Assembly (NCBI RefSeq): GCF_000442515.1
Contig: NZ_AQPH01000025.1
Span: forward strand, 1-44,304
DNA: 44,304 nucleotides
DNA from: Magnetospirillum fulvum MGU-K5
GTDB lineage: Bacteria; Pseudomonadota; Alphaproteobacteria; Rhodospirillales; Magnetospirillaceae
Reading direction: 5' to 3'
In this document: piece by piece, positions 26,204 through 35,153 of the stretch
Numbering within the stretch: the first letter of the stretch is position 1
Layout: each line of letters opens with the position of its first letter
Made by a program: the position numbers and the translations under genes
Notes under the pieces: model-generated
What the model was told of the DNA's origin: nothing
Seen by the model: the letters and a program-made list of their open reading frames with translations, nothing else
Database searches by the model: none

Positions 26204-27890
26204 TGCTGGGCGATCGAGAGTGCGTTGTTCCAGGCCCAATAGATCACCAGACCCGAAGAGAAGTTCGCCAGCAGGAAGGTGAACAGGATCGGCAGGAAGG
26301 ACAGAACCTTGGCCTGGACCGGATCCGGCGGCTGCGGGTTCAGCTTCTGCTGGAAGTACATCGTGATGCCCATGATCAGCGGCCACAGCCCCAGATGGAG
26401 GAAGCTGGGCGGCGCCCACGGGATCAGGCCGAACAGGGTAAAGATGTTGGTCGGGTCCTGGGCCGACAGATCGTGAATCCAGCCATAGAACGGCGCATGG
26501 CGCATTTCGATGGTGACGAACAGGACCTTATACAGGGCGAAGAAGACCGGAATCTGCACCAGGACCGGCAAGCAGCCGGACAGCGGGCTGACTTTCTCTT
26601 TCTTGTAGAGAATCATCATTTCCTGCTGAAGGCGCATCTTGTCCTCGCCAAAGCGGGCCTGAAGGGCCTGCACGGCGGGCTGGAGCTTCTTCATCTTGCT
26701 CATCGACACGTAGGACTTATTGGCCAGCGGGTACATCGCCAGCTTCAAGATCACGGTCAGGGCCAGGATCGCGAGGCCCATATTGCCCAGAGCCGAATGA
26801 AGCATCTGGAGCAGATAGAAGAACGGCTTGGTCAGGAAGTAGAACCAGCCGAAATCAATCGCGAGGTCAAAGCGGTCGATGTCGTACTTCTCGCCATAGC
26901 TGTCGAGCATGCCGACCTGCTTGGCCCCGGCGAACAGACGGAAATCGGCGTCCAGGCTGGCGCCGGGGGCAATGGTGCGGGCACCGCCCATGTAATCGAC
27001 CTGATAGCGGTCGGTGTTGTCGATCCGCTGATGGACGAAGCGGGCGGTGGTCTGCTCCTTCGCCGGGGGGATCAGGGCGGTCAGCCAGTATTTGTCGGTG
27101 ATCCCGGCCCAGCCGCCTTCGGACTCGTGCCGCGATACGCCGTCCTTTTTCAGGTCGTCGTACTTGGTCTCGCTCAGGGTGCGGTTGAAGACGCCAAGCG
27201 GGCCTTCATGCAGGATGTACATCCCCTCGGTATGCGGGGTGCCGGTCCGCGCCAGCAGCGAGAACGGGTGCAGCGCCACCGGACGGGTGCCGTAATTCTC
27301 GACCCGCTGCGCCACCGAGAACATGTAATTCTCGTCGATGGTGAAGGTGCGGATGAAGCGCAGCCCGTCGCCATTGTCCCAGGTCAGCACCACCGGCTGT
27401 TCCGGGGTCAGGACGGTGCCGGACTGGGGCGACCACAGAGTGTCGGGACCGGGGACCCGAATGGTCGGGTCGGTCGGGACCCAGCCGAACTCGGCCCAAT
27501 ACGGATTGGGCGAACCGGCGGGCGAGAGCAGAATGATCTCGGCGCTCTCGGGGTCGGTGGTCTCGTGATACTTGGCCAGGGTCAGATCGTCGATCCGGCC
27601 GCCCAGCAAAGCGATCGAGCCGTGCAGCGACGGGGTCTGGATCGAGATGCGGCGGCTGGAGGTCAGCGCCGTGGCGCGGGCTTCCACCGGATTGACGTTG
27701 GCCGGAGCGACGATGGCGGGCGCAGCCGGAGGCTGGGCCGGGCTGGTCGACGCCGACGGGGCGGTCGCCGTGGCCTGCGGGTCGCCGCAGGCAGCTCAGG
27801 AGCCTTGGCCGGCACGAAATATTGCCAGCCGATCAGGATCAGGACTGAAACGGCGATGGCGGCGAAAAGATTGCGCTGGTCGTTCATGAC
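26167..27890 (-). CDS. yidC: Membrane protein insertase YidC, frameshifted in this sequence
   Basis: YidC inserts and folds inner-membrane proteins, alone or with SecYEG. The restored protein would be about 574 residues, normal for the family. The N-terminus [21 protein letters not shown] is the first membrane helix. A large periplasmic beta domain follows, then the conserved five-helix core with [39 protein letters not shown] and a C-terminal RRLGVKP. The N-terminal frame breaks near 27781-27797. Adding one G to a GG run joins PELPAG to DPQATATAP and the rest. Because yidC is essential, this is probably a sequence error. The start overlaps yidD, and the end overlaps engB. Confidence 0.92.
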
Positions 27891-28132
27891 ATCCTTTCCG
27901 ACTGACGGGGCGGCGGGGGTACGGGGTCGAACCCGCCCTCGGACCAGGGGTGGCAGCGGCAGATCCGCCGGGCGGCCAGCCACGATCCGGACAAGGCGCC
28001 GTGGGTCTGCACCGCTTCCAGTGCGTAGGCCGAGCAGGTCGGGGTAAACCGGCAGCTCGGCGGCAGCAAGGGCGAGATCAGGTATTGATAGGTGCGGATC
28101 AGTCCGCGCAGGACCAGACCGACGGGGTTCAT
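27884..28132 (-). CDS. yidD: Membrane protein insertion efficiency factor YidD
   Basis: YidD is a small membrane-associated protein that aids YidC-dependent insertion. The 82-residue protein has the family signature [17 protein letters not shown], then [27 protein letters not shown] and a short basic tail. The ATG at 28132 overlaps the rnpA stop (ATGA, 28129-28132), and its own stop overlaps the yidC start by 7 bases. The longer frame upstream is a shadow of rnpA. Confidence 0.93.
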   Translation of the reverse strand: MNPVGLVLRGLIRTYQYLISPLLPPSCRFTPTCSAYALEAVQTHGALSGSWLAARRICRCHPWSEGGFDPVPPPPRQSERMS

Positions 28133-28527
28133 CTCTCTCCTTGGGCCGCAGGAACGGTCGCGGCGGGCTCGACGCGCAACGCCCCGAGACGTTTTAGCGC
28201 CGTGGCCAAATCCTGCAAGAGAAGAGAATATGGCCGGTCCAGGGTTTCGCGTCGTCCGATCACGACATAATCCAATCCGGGCGCGGCCCGGGCTGGAAAA
28301 ATCTCGGCGACTGCGGCGCGCAAACGCCGTCTGGCCCGATTGCGGCAGACGGAGTTCCCCACCTTCTTGGAAACGGTGAAGCCGACTCGAAGCGAGTCGG
28401 CTTGCGGATCCTTGGTCGGACTGGGCGCGGCCTGAAGAATCAGACCGGGAGCCGCCCATTTGCGCCTGAGGCCGGCGACACGCAGAAAATCGGCCCGTTT
28501 TTTAAGCCGATCGAGCTGCGCCGACAT
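28129..28527 (-). CDS. rnpA: Ribonuclease P protein component RnpA
   Basis: RnpA is the protein subunit of RNase P, which removes tRNA 5' leaders. The 132-residue basic protein starts [13 protein letters not shown]. It carries the RNR-type signature [18 protein letters not shown], here preceded by [17 protein letters not shown] follows. It sits 5 bases after rpmH and overlaps yidD by four bases, the conserved bacterial order. Confidence 0.95.
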   Translation of the reverse strand: MSAQLDRLKKRADFLRVAGLRRKWAAPGLILQAAPSPTKDPQADSLRVGFTVSKKVGNSVCRNRARRRLRAAVAEIFPARAAPGLDYVVIGRRETLDRPYSLLLQDLATALKRLGALRVEPAATVPAAQGER

Positions 28528-28532
28528 CGCCC

Positions 28533-28667
28533 CTAAGCAGACAGCTTCTTGCGGCCCTGGCGGCGGCGGTTGTTGATGACGCGGCGGCCGCCGACGGTGG
28601 CCATGCGCGCGCGAAAGCCATGACGGCGGGCGCGAACGAGCTTGCTCGGCTGATAGGTACGCTTCAC
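28533..28667 (-). CDS. rpmH: 50S ribosomal protein L34
   Basis: This is the 44-residue L34, with [18 protein letters not shown] then [13 protein letters not shown] and a basic end. The start is a GTG at 28667, giving MKRTYQPS, with GGAG 8 bases upstream. Longer reading with an ATG at 28805 adds residues foreign to L34. It is the first gene of the rpmH-rnpA-yidD-yidC-engB-argB operon and has its own consensus-like promoter. Confidence 0.96.
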   Translation of the reverse strand: MKRTYQPSKLVRARRHGFRARMATVGGRRVINNRRRQGRKKLSA

Positions 28668-28709
28668 GAGGGCTACTCCGATACGAACAGACATGAAAAC
28701 GAGCGGACG

Positions 28710-28738
28710 TGTATAAGCCGCCCGCGATGCGGAGTCAA
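28710..28738 (-). promoter_or_regulatory. Promoter of rpmH operon
   Basis: On the minus strand TTGACT (28733-28738) and TATACA (28710-28715) are separated by exactly 17 bases. Transcription would start near 28703, about 35 bases before the rpmH GTG. This is among the best sigma-70 matches in the window. The rest of the spacer to cheZ (28739-29147) is AT-richer than its flanks and shows no gene or RNA that I can recognise. Confidence 0.75.
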
Positions 28739-29147
28739 TCGTGCTGGCGGCCGATTTCGGCCCGCCTCCGCCGAAAAACGGCGCTGGACCCGGTGCCTTG
28801 GCCATCCTAGGCCGAGGTCGGTCTTTTTGCCAGAGAATGCAAAATAAAGCAAAGTCTATGGATTTAATAGATTGTGGCGCGTACTCTTTTCATGGATCGG
28901 TCACCCCGGCCGCTCCGGCCCATGCTCTATATCTCGGCGTGCGGCGTCGCTGCGTCCCTCTACGTTGAAGCGAGGTGTGTCTCATGCTCCGGCTCCCTGT
29001 CACATTTTTGCTCGCCTCGCTGCCCGGAGGAACGTGCTGGCTGGTCGGTTTGCTGCTGATTTGAAACAATTTGGGGATACATGGCGTTGGCGTGGCGATG
29101 GTAAACGGTCTATCATCGTACCTAGACAAACGGGTGTGGAAATATAA

Positions 29148-29723
29148 ATGGCCATCGCCAAGGGCGCGGCGGATGCCGCCTGCCTGAAACGGGAATTGGT
29201 TGGGCTGTTCGGGCATCTGCAAAAAATTCGTGCGGAACTCGCCGCCCTCAATCCGCCGAGTTCGTCCGATCACTTCAACAGTATGTCGGAACAGCTTGAC
29301 GCGATCGTCGCGGCGACCGAAACGGCAACCAATACTATTATGGAGAGCGTCGAGGACATCGACGGTCTGATCGCGGAGGCGCGTGTTCTGGCCGCCAGTG
29401 CCGATTCACCCCGGCTTGAGGAAATTTTCGGCACCGTCGGCGACCGGGTCAATCAGGTGTTCGAAGCCTGCTCGTTCCAGGACATTACCGGCCAGCGGGT
29501 GTCGAAGGTCGTCAACTCGCTGAAGTTCGTCGAGGATCGGGTCAATTCGATCATCCTGACCTGGGGACGCGAGGAACTGGCCAAGGTGGTGGTCGAGATC
29601 AAGCAGGAAGAAGATCCCGACCGCAAGCTCCTCCACGGCCCGCAATTGCCCGGCGAGGCAATGGGGCAGGACGATGTCGATGCCATTCTGGGCCAGGACG
29701 CGATCGACAAGCTGTTTGGTTAA
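29148..29723 (+). CDS. cheZ: Chemotaxis protein phosphatase CheZ
   Basis: CheZ dephosphorylates CheY-P to reset the flagellar motor signal. The 191-residue helical protein has the CheZ core SFQDITGQRVSKVVNSLKFVEDR (shown by its ends; about residues 106-128). The ITGQR stretch carries the catalytic glutamine. Long helices before and after form the four-helix bundle. The C-terminus has two repeated short motifs, QDDVDAIL and QDAIDKLF, resembling the CheY-binding N-terminus of FliM. CheY binding through the C-terminal tail is normal for CheZ, but a doubled FliM-like motif is worth noting. It stands alone here, with no other che or fli genes visible. Confidence 0.88.
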   Translation: MAIAKGAADAACLKRELVGLFGHLQKIRAELAALNPPSSSDHFNSMSEQLDAIVAATETATNTIMESVEDIDGLIAEARVLAASADSPRLEEIFGTVGDRVNQVFEACSFQDITGQRVSKVVNSLKFVEDRVNSIILTWGREELAKVVVEIKQEEDPDRKLLHGPQLPGEAMGQDDVDAILGQDAIDKLFG

Positions 29724-29739
29724 GGACCGGCGGCAAACA

Positions 29740-29767
29740 GCCCCCCCACGCCCGGCGCGGGGGGGGC
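29740..29767. terminator. Hairpin between convergent cheZ and ecm
   Basis: GCCCCCCC (29740-29747) pairs with GGGGGGGC (29760-29767). The structure fills the 50-base gap between two convergent stops and could end transcription from both sides. T-tracts are weak. Confidence 0.5.
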
Positions 29768-29773
29768 GCTCTG

Positions 29774-31747
29774 TTACCTATCCAGCAGATCGAGGATGTC
29801 ACCCATGATCCGGGTGATCTCGTAATCCTTTGGCGTATAGATGCGGGCGCATCCGGCGGCCAGCAGGGTCCGTTCATCCTCGGGCGGGATGATGCCGCCC
29901 GCGACAACCGGGATATCGCCCAGACCAGCGGCGCGCATCCGGGTCAGAATGTCGCTGATCAGCGGCAGATGGCTCCCCGACAGGATCGACAGCCCGACGA
30001 CGTGAACGCTTTCCTCCAACGCGGCATTGACGATCTGGGCCGGGGTCAGGCGGATGCCTTCGTACACCACCTCCATCCCGACATCGCGGGCGCGCACCGC
30101 GATCTGTTCCGCGCCGTTGGAATGGCCGTCCAGGCCTGGCTTGCCGACCAGAATCTTGACTCGCCGTCCGAGCTTGGCCGATACCGCCTCGACCCGCTGC
30201 CGCAAGGCCGCCAGCGCCGCCCCCTCGATGCCGGAACCGGAAGACGAAACCCCGGTAGGAGCGCGGTATTCGCCCCAGACGTCGCGCAACGTCTGGCTCC
30301 ATTCGCCGGTGGTGACCCCGGCATGGGCGCAGGCGATTGACGGGTCCATCACATTGCGGTCTTCGGCGGCGGCGGCACGCAATTCGGCCAGCGCGGCGGC
30401 CACTGCGGCCGCATCGCGGCTGGCGCGGAAGGCCTTCAGCCGTTCGATCTGTTCGCCCTCGGCGCGGGGATCGACCGACAGGATCGCCCCGTCGCCGGTG
30501 GTCAGCGGGCTGGGTTCGGTCTCGGTCCAGCGATTGCCCCCCACCACCACCTGCTCGCCGGATTCGATCGCGGCGATCCGGCGGGCGTTGGATTCGACCA
30601 GCCGTCTCTTCATATAGCTGCTTTCGATCGCGGCGACGGCGCCGCCCATCGCGTCGATCTTCGCCACTTCCTCGCGTGCGCCCGCCGCCAGTTCGGCGAC
30701 TTTGGCCTCGATCGCGGTGGCACCGGCAAAGATATCGCCATATTCGAGCAGGTCGGTTTCATAGGCGACGATCTGTTGCAGCCGCAGCGACCATTGCTGA
30801 TCCCACGGACGCGGCAGGCCCAGCGCTTCGTTCCAGGCGGGAAGCTGCACCGCGCGGGCCCGGGAATCCTTTGACAGCACCACCGATAGCATTTCGATCA
30901 GGATGCGATAGACGTTGTTTTCGGGCTGCTGCTCGGTCAGGCCCAGGCTGTTGACCTGGACGCCATAGCGGAAGCGGCGCAGCGTCTCGTCGGTGATGCC
31001 GTAGCGGTCGCGGCAAATCTCGTCCCACAGCCGGGTGAAGGCGCGCATCTTGCAGAGTTCGGTGACGAAGCGAATGCCCGCATTGACGAAGAAGCTGATC
31101 CGCCCGACCACCTGGGGGAAGTCGGCTTCGGGCACGCGGGGGCGCACGGTGTCGAGCACCGCGATCGCGGTCGCCAGCGCATAGGCCAGTTCCTGGTCTG
31201 GCGTCGCGCCCGCTTCCTGGAGGTGGTAGGAGCAGACGTTGATCGGGTTCCATTTGGGAACCTCGCGATAGGCAAAAGCGATCACGTCGGCGGTCAGCCG
31301 CAAGGACGGGCGCGGCGCGAAGATGTGGGTGCCGCGCGACAGATATTCCTTGATGACGTCGTTCTGGGTGGTGCCGTTCAGGCTGGACCGCGCCGCGCCC
31401 TGGCGCTCGGCGGTGGCGATATAGAGCGACAACAGCCACGCCGCCGGGGCGTTAATCGTCATCGAGGTATTCATCTTTTCGAGGGGGATCCCCTCGAACA
31501 AGGTCATCATATCCCCAATATGACAGACGGGCACGCCGACCTTGCCCACTTCGCCCTGGGCCAGGGGGTGGTCGCTGTCATAGCCGGTCTGGGTCGGCAG
31601 GTCGAAGGCGATCGACAACCCGGTCTGACCCTTGGCCAGATTGGTGCGGTACAGCCGGTTGGATTCGGCGGCCGAGCTGTGTCCTGAATAGGTGCGGATC
31701 AGCCACGGCTTATCCCGTGAAGAGGAGGGGGCTCTGGGATCGGTCAT
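29774..31747 (-). CDS. ecm: Ethylmalonyl-CoA mutase (coenzyme B12-dependent)
   Basis: This enzyme rearranges (2R)-ethylmalonyl-CoA to methylsuccinyl-CoA in the ethylmalonyl-CoA pathway. The 657-residue single-chain protein has the mutase TIM barrel with GQTGLSIAFDLPTQTGYDSD and NTSMTINAPA. A C-terminal cobalamin domain follows, with the DxHxxG motif in GLDGHSNGAEQ (lower-ligand His542), GLSILSG and VVAGGIIP. Length and the adjacent divergent ccr gene favour ethylmalonyl-CoA mutase (also called MeaA) over methylmalonyl-CoA mutase. Without the ccr context the two would be hard to tell apart. It is divergent from ccr across 190 bases. Confidence 0.88.
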   Translation of the reverse strand: MTDPRAPSSSRDKPWLIRTYSGHSSAAESNRLYRTNLAKGQTGLSIAFDLPTQTGYDSDHPLAQGEVGKVGVPVCHIGDMMTLFEGIPLEKMNTSMTINAPAAWLLSLYIATAERQGAARSSLNGTTQNDVIKEYLSRGTHIFAPRPSLRLTADVIAFAYREVPKWNPINVCSYHLQEAGATPDQELAYALATAIAVLDTVRPRVPEADFPQVVGRISFFVNAGIRFVTELCKMRAFTRLWDEICRDRYGITDETLRRFRYGVQVNSLGLTEQQPENNVYRILIEMLSVVLSKDSRARAVQLPAWNEALGLPRPWDQQWSLRLQQIVAYETDLLEYGDIFAGATAIEAKVAELAAGAREEVAKIDAMGGAVAAIESSYMKRRLVESNARRIAAIESGEQVVVGGNRWTETEPSPLTTGDGAILSVDPRAEGEQIERLKAFRASRDAAAVAAALAELRAAAAEDRNVMDPSIACAHAGVTTGEWSQTLRDVWGEYRAPTGVSSSGSGIEGAALAALRQRVEAVSAKLGRRVKILVGKPGLDGHSNGAEQIAVRARDVGMEVVYEGIRLTPAQIVNAALEESVHVVGLSILSGSHLPLISDILTRMRAAGLGDIPVVAGGIIPPEDERTLLAAGCARIYTPKDYEITRIMGDILDLLDR

Positions 31748-31937
31748 CGGCGCGCTCGATTGTTTCGGTGCGGGAAAGCCGCCCGGAGGGCGACTAATTG
31801 TTTCTTAACGAAATGTATTCACGAAACAAACTATCATTTTGTGCATTGCGAAGAAAGCGGCAAAACGATAACTTTATCGGGCGGGCGCAAGGAACGAGCG
31901 CATCGCCGACAGGCCAGGCACTTGAAGGAGATCGCGT
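31748..31937. promoter_or_regulatory. Divergent control region between ecm and ccr
   Basis: The sequence TTGTTTC occurs at 31760-31766 and 31798-31804, and its inverse GAAACAA at 31823-31829. The last two form an inverted repeat with 18 bases between. The region is AT-rich in its middle. These repeats are candidates for a shared operator of the pathway genes. The ccr gene has AAGGAG at ideal distance (31924-31929). Confidence 0.4.
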
Positions 31938-33224
31938 ATGACCGAAGCGGCACTCTCGTCCGAGACTCGTCCGGGACAAGTTGTGAAGGATCTTTATGAA
32001 CTAGGTGAGATCCCCCCGCTTGGGCACGTCCCCCGGCAGATGTACGCCTGGGCGATCCGGCGCGAACGTCACGGCAAACCCGACACCGCGATGCAGGTTG
32101 AAGTGGTCGAGACGCCGGTGATCGATTCCCATGACGTTCTGGTCATGGTGATGGCCGCCGGGGTCAATTACAACGGGGTGTGGGCCTGTCTGGGCAAGCC
32201 GATCTCGCCGTTCGATTACCACAAGGCCGACTATCACATCGCCGGGTCCGACGCCTCGGGCGTGGTGTGGGCGGTCGGCTCGAAGGTCAAGCGCTGGAAG
32301 GTCGGCGACGAGGTGGTGGTTCATTGCAACCAGACCGACGGCGACGACGAGGAATGCAATGGCGGCGACCCGATGAACTCGCCCAGCCAGCGCATCTGGG
32401 GTTACGAAACCCCCGACGGCTCGTTCGCTCAGTTCGCCCGCGTCCAGGCCCAGCAATTGATGCCGCGTCCGCGCCATCTGACCTGGGAAGCCAGCGCCTG
32501 CTATACCCTGACGCTGGCGACCGCCTACCGAATGCTGTTCGGCCATCGTCCCCACGTCCTGCGCCCCGGTCACAATGTGCTGGTGTGGGGGGCTGCTGGT
32601 GGTTTGGGCTCGATGGCGGTCCAGTTGATCGCGGTGTCGGGTGCCAACGCGATCGGCGTCGTCTCCGAGGATGACAAGCGCGATTTCGTCCTCAGCCTGG
32701 GGGCCAAGGGCGTCATCAATCGCAAGGATTTCGATTGCTGGGGCCAGTTGCCCGACGTCGACGGCGATCCCAAGCTGTTCTCGGACTATATGAAAAAGGT
32801 CCGCGAGTTCGGCAAGGCGATCTGGGACATCACCGGCAAGGGCAACGACGTCGATTTCGTGTTCGAACATCCGGGCGAATCGACCTTCCCGGTCTCGTGC
32901 AACGTCGTTAAGCGCGGCGGGATGGTGGTGTTCTGCGCCGGAACCACCGGCTTTAACCTCACCTTCGATGCCCGCTTCGTGTGGATGCGGCAAAAGCGGA
33001 TTCAGGGCAGCCACTTCGCCAACCTGCTTCAGGCGGCCCAGGCCAACCAGCTGGTGATCGAGCGGCGGATCGACCCCTGCATGTCCGAGGTCTATTCCTG
33101 GGACGACATCCCGCTGGCCCACATGCGGATGCTGAGAAACGAGCACAAGCCCGGCAACATGGCGGTGCTGGTGCAGGCCCATCAGCCCGGTCGCCTGACC
33201 ATCGAGGATTGCATCCACGGCTGA
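31938..33224 (+). CDS. ccr: Crotonyl-CoA carboxylase/reductase
   Basis: Ccr reductively carboxylates crotonyl-CoA to (2S)-ethylmalonyl-CoA with NADPH and CO2. It is the marker enzyme of the ethylmalonyl-CoA pathway. The 428-residue medium-chain reductase has PRQMYAWAIRRERHG, VNYNGVWACLGKP, IAGSDASGVVWAVG and GYETPDGSFAQFA. The cofactor fold is NVLVWGAAGGLGSMAVQL. The catalytic asparagine (NYNG), glutamate (GYE) and histidine (GSHFAN) expected for CO2 binding are all visible. AAGGAG sits 8 bases before the ATG. mcd follows on the same strand, and ecm is divergent. Confidence 0.95.
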   Translation: MTEAALSSETRPGQVVKDLYELGEIPPLGHVPRQMYAWAIRRERHGKPDTAMQVEVVETPVIDSHDVLVMVMAAGVNYNGVWACLGKPISPFDYHKADYHIAGSDASGVVWAVGSKVKRWKVGDEVVVHCNQTDGDDEECNGGDPMNSPSQRIWGYETPDGSFAQFARVQAQQLMPRPRHLTWEASACYTLTLATAYRMLFGHRPHVLRPGHNVLVWGAAGGLGSMAVQLIAVSGANAIGVVSEDDKRDFVLSLGAKGVINRKDFDCWGQLPDVDGDPKLFSDYMKKVREFGKAIWDITGKGNDVDFVFEHPGESTFPVSCNVVKRGGMVVFCAGTTGFNLTFDARFVWMRQKRIQGSHFANLLQAAQANQLVIERRIDPCMSEVYSWDDIPLAHMRMLRNEHKPGNMAVLVQAHQPGRLTIEDCIHG

Positions 33225-33268
33225 TCTGGCCTCCGCACCTCCGGTTTTTCTTTTACGTTCAGACTCGT

Positions 33269-33293
33269 GCCACGCCCCCCGTCGGGGCGTGGC
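33269..33293 (+). other. Hairpin between ccr and mcd
   Basis: GCCACGCCCC (33269-33278) pairs with GGGGCGTGGC (33284-33293) around a 5-base loop. There is no T-run after it. It may set the ratio of ccr to mcd expression, or act as a partial stop. Confidence 0.5.
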
Positions 33294-33319
33294 CGACGTG
33301 CCGCAAGGATGATAGAGCG

Positions 33320-34978
33320 ATGACCACCCAGCTTCCCGATCTGATCGGCCTGTGCGAAACGGCGCTGGCCGCCGCCGACAGGCTGCGCGCCGATGCCAAG
33401 GACCGGGTATCGGCCCTGGTGGTGCGCGATGGCCGGGTCGCGGCGTCATTGCTGGAAACCCACCAGACCGCCGCCCATGGCTATGCCTGGCTGGCGACGA
33501 CCGTCACCGCGCTGGAGCAGATGCTGGGCTGGGCCAAGCGGCTGGAGGCCGACGCCAAGCTGGGCGAGCTGGAGGCGCTGATGCTCCAGGCCGCGTTCGG
33601 GGAATATCTGTCGCAGATTCATGGCGGCATCCCGATGAGCCAGGGCGAGATTATCCGTCCCTCCGATCTCGGTCTGGAGCCGACTGATCTGCATCGTCTT
33701 GCCGAACCGGCGGTGCAGGTGCTGCGTCGCCTCGGCTGTACCGCCGCCGTGCGCAGCCAGATCGCGGCGTTGCTGCGCGACGGCCACAGCTATGGCGAGG
33801 CCGGTCTGGGCGACGAGACCCTGACCCTGATCCGGGATCAGTTCCGCCGCTTCGCCGACGAGGTGGTTGCCCCCTTCGCCCACGAATGGCACCTGAAGGA
33901 CCAGTTGATTCCGATCGAAGTGGTCGATCAGGTCGCCGAGATGGGGGTGTTCGGCCTGACCCTGCCCGAGGAATATGGCGGGCTGGGGCTGGGCAAGACC
34001 GCGATGTGCGTGGTGACCGAGGAATTGTCACGCGGCTATATCGGTGTCGGTTCGCTCGGCACCCGCTCGGAAATCGCGGGCGAACTGATCCGCCTGGGCG
34101 GCACGCCCGAGCAGAAGGCGGAATGGCTGCCCCGGATCGCGTCGGGCGAGATTTTGCCTACCGCCGTCTTTACCGAACCCAACACCGGCTCGGACCTCGG
34201 TTCGTTGCGGACGCGGGCGGTGCGGACGGACGATGTCTACACCGTCACCGGGGCGAAGACCTGGATCACCCATGCCGCCCGCTCCGACCTGATGACCCTG
34301 CTGGTTCGCACCGATCCGGCCACCAGTGATTATCGCGGCCTGTCGATGTTGCTGGCCCCCAAGCCGCGCGGCACCGAGGCGGCACCGTTCCCGGCCCCCG
34401 GCATGAGCGGCGGCGAGATCAAGGTGCTGGGCTATCGCGGTATGAAGGAATACGAACTGGGCTTCGACGGCTTTACCGTTCCGGCGGCGAACCTGCTAGG
34501 CGGTGTCGAGGGCCAGGGCTTCAAGCAATTGATGGAGACCTTTGAATCCGCCCGCATCCAGACCGCGGCCCGCGCCGTCGGCGTCGCCCAGGCGGCGATG
34601 GAGACCGCGTTGCGCTATGCGACCGAGCGGGTCCAGTTCGGCAAGCCGATCTATGACTTCCCCCGCGTCGGCGGCAAAATCGCCTGGATGGCGGTCGAAA
34701 CGATGATCGCCCGCCAGATGACCTATTTCTCGGCGCGGGAAAAGGATGAGGGTCACCGCTGCGATATCGAGGCGGGGATGGCCAAGCTGCTGGCCGCCCG
34801 CGTTGCCTGGGCCAATGCCGACAATGCCCTTCAGGTCCATGGCGGCAACGGCTATGCCGAGGAATATCCGGTCAGCCGCCTGCTGTGCGATGCCCGCATC
34901 CTCAACATTTTTGAGGGTGCCGCGGAAATCCAGGCCCAGGTGATCGCGCGCGGTTTGCTGGGCGGGGCGCGAGGGTAG
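33320..34978 (+). CDS. mcd: (2S)-methylsuccinyl-CoA dehydrogenase
   Basis: Mcd oxidises methylsuccinyl-CoA to mesaconyl-CoA, the step after Ecm. The 552-residue protein is longer than ordinary acyl-CoA dehydrogenases. About 170 residues of N-terminal helical domain precede the FAD core. The core has LPEEYGGLGLG, TEPNTGSDLGSLRT, YRGMKEYELGFDGF and LQVHGGNGYAEEYPVSR. The catalytic glutamate is in IFEGAAEIQAQ near the C-terminus. I chose the ATG at 33320. An in-frame reading back to 32981 crosses ccr. The N-terminal extension and the ccr-ecm context identify the substrate. Confidence 0.92.
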   Translation: MTTQLPDLIGLCETALAAADRLRADAKDRVSALVVRDGRVAASLLETHQTAAHGYAWLATTVTALEQMLGWAKRLEADAKLGELEALMLQAAFGEYLSQIHGGIPMSQGEIIRPSDLGLEPTDLHRLAEPAVQVLRRLGCTAAVRSQIAALLRDGHSYGEAGLGDETLTLIRDQFRRFADEVVAPFAHEWHLKDQLIPIEVVDQVAEMGVFGLTLPEEYGGLGLGKTAMCVVTEELSRGYIGVGSLGTRSEIAGELIRLGGTPEQKAEWLPRIASGEILPTAVFTEPNTGSDLGSLRTRAVRTDDVYTVTGAKTWITHAARSDLMTLLVRTDPATSDYRGLSMLLAPKPRGTEAAPFPAPGMSGGEIKVLGYRGMKEYELGFDGFTVPAANLLGGVEGQGFKQLMETFESARIQTAARAVGVAQAAMETALRYATERVQFGKPIYDFPRVGGKIAWMAVETMIARQMTYFSAREKDEGHRCDIEAGMAKLLAARVAWANADNALQVHGGNGYAEEYPVSRLLCDARILNIFEGAAEIQAQVIARGLLGGARG

Positions 34979-34981
34979 GGG

Positions 34982-35149
34982 GGGCAGCTTTTCTCAATTA
35001 TGGCTTTCAGCCTGCGGGCTGCGGCCCGCTCCCGCTCGGGGGAAGGCCCCCGAACCCCCTTTTTGAAACAAAGGGGGTCCGGGGCGTCGCCCCGGTTGGG
35101 TTTGGGCGAAAGCCCAATACCTTTCAGGGATAAATAAGAAAAGCTGCCC
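34982..35149. repeat. 168-bp multi-hairpin intergenic element with terminal inverted repeats
   Basis: Perfect 13-bp ends (34982-34994 GGGCAGCTTTTCT, with 35137-35149) enclose a row of stem-loops. These are CAGCC/GGCTG (35008-35021), TCGGGGG/CCCCCGA (35036-35053), ACCCCCTTT/AAAGGGGGT (35054-35078) and CCGGGGCG/CGCCCCGG (35079-35095). The last is TTGGGC/GCCCAA with a GAAA loop (35102-35117). It lies 3 bases after the mcd stop and 4 bases before the nadE -35. It has no gene. It is not the same sequence as the 19386-19546 element but has the same plan. Confidence 0.65.
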
Positions 35150-35153
35150 TTCG

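Noticed and set aside
26203-28047. Plus-strand frame of 614 codons opposite yidC
   Set aside because: It is antisense to the conserved YidC core. Its continuity only reflects codon bias.
29030-29060. Possible sigma-54 promoter upstream of cheZ (TGGCTG then TTGCTG)
   Set aside because: The GG-to-GC distance is one base too long and the match to TGGCAC is poor.
28890-29273. Minus-strand frame in the rpmH-cheZ spacer
   Set aside because: It has no ribosome-binding site or family resemblance and overlaps the cheZ start region.
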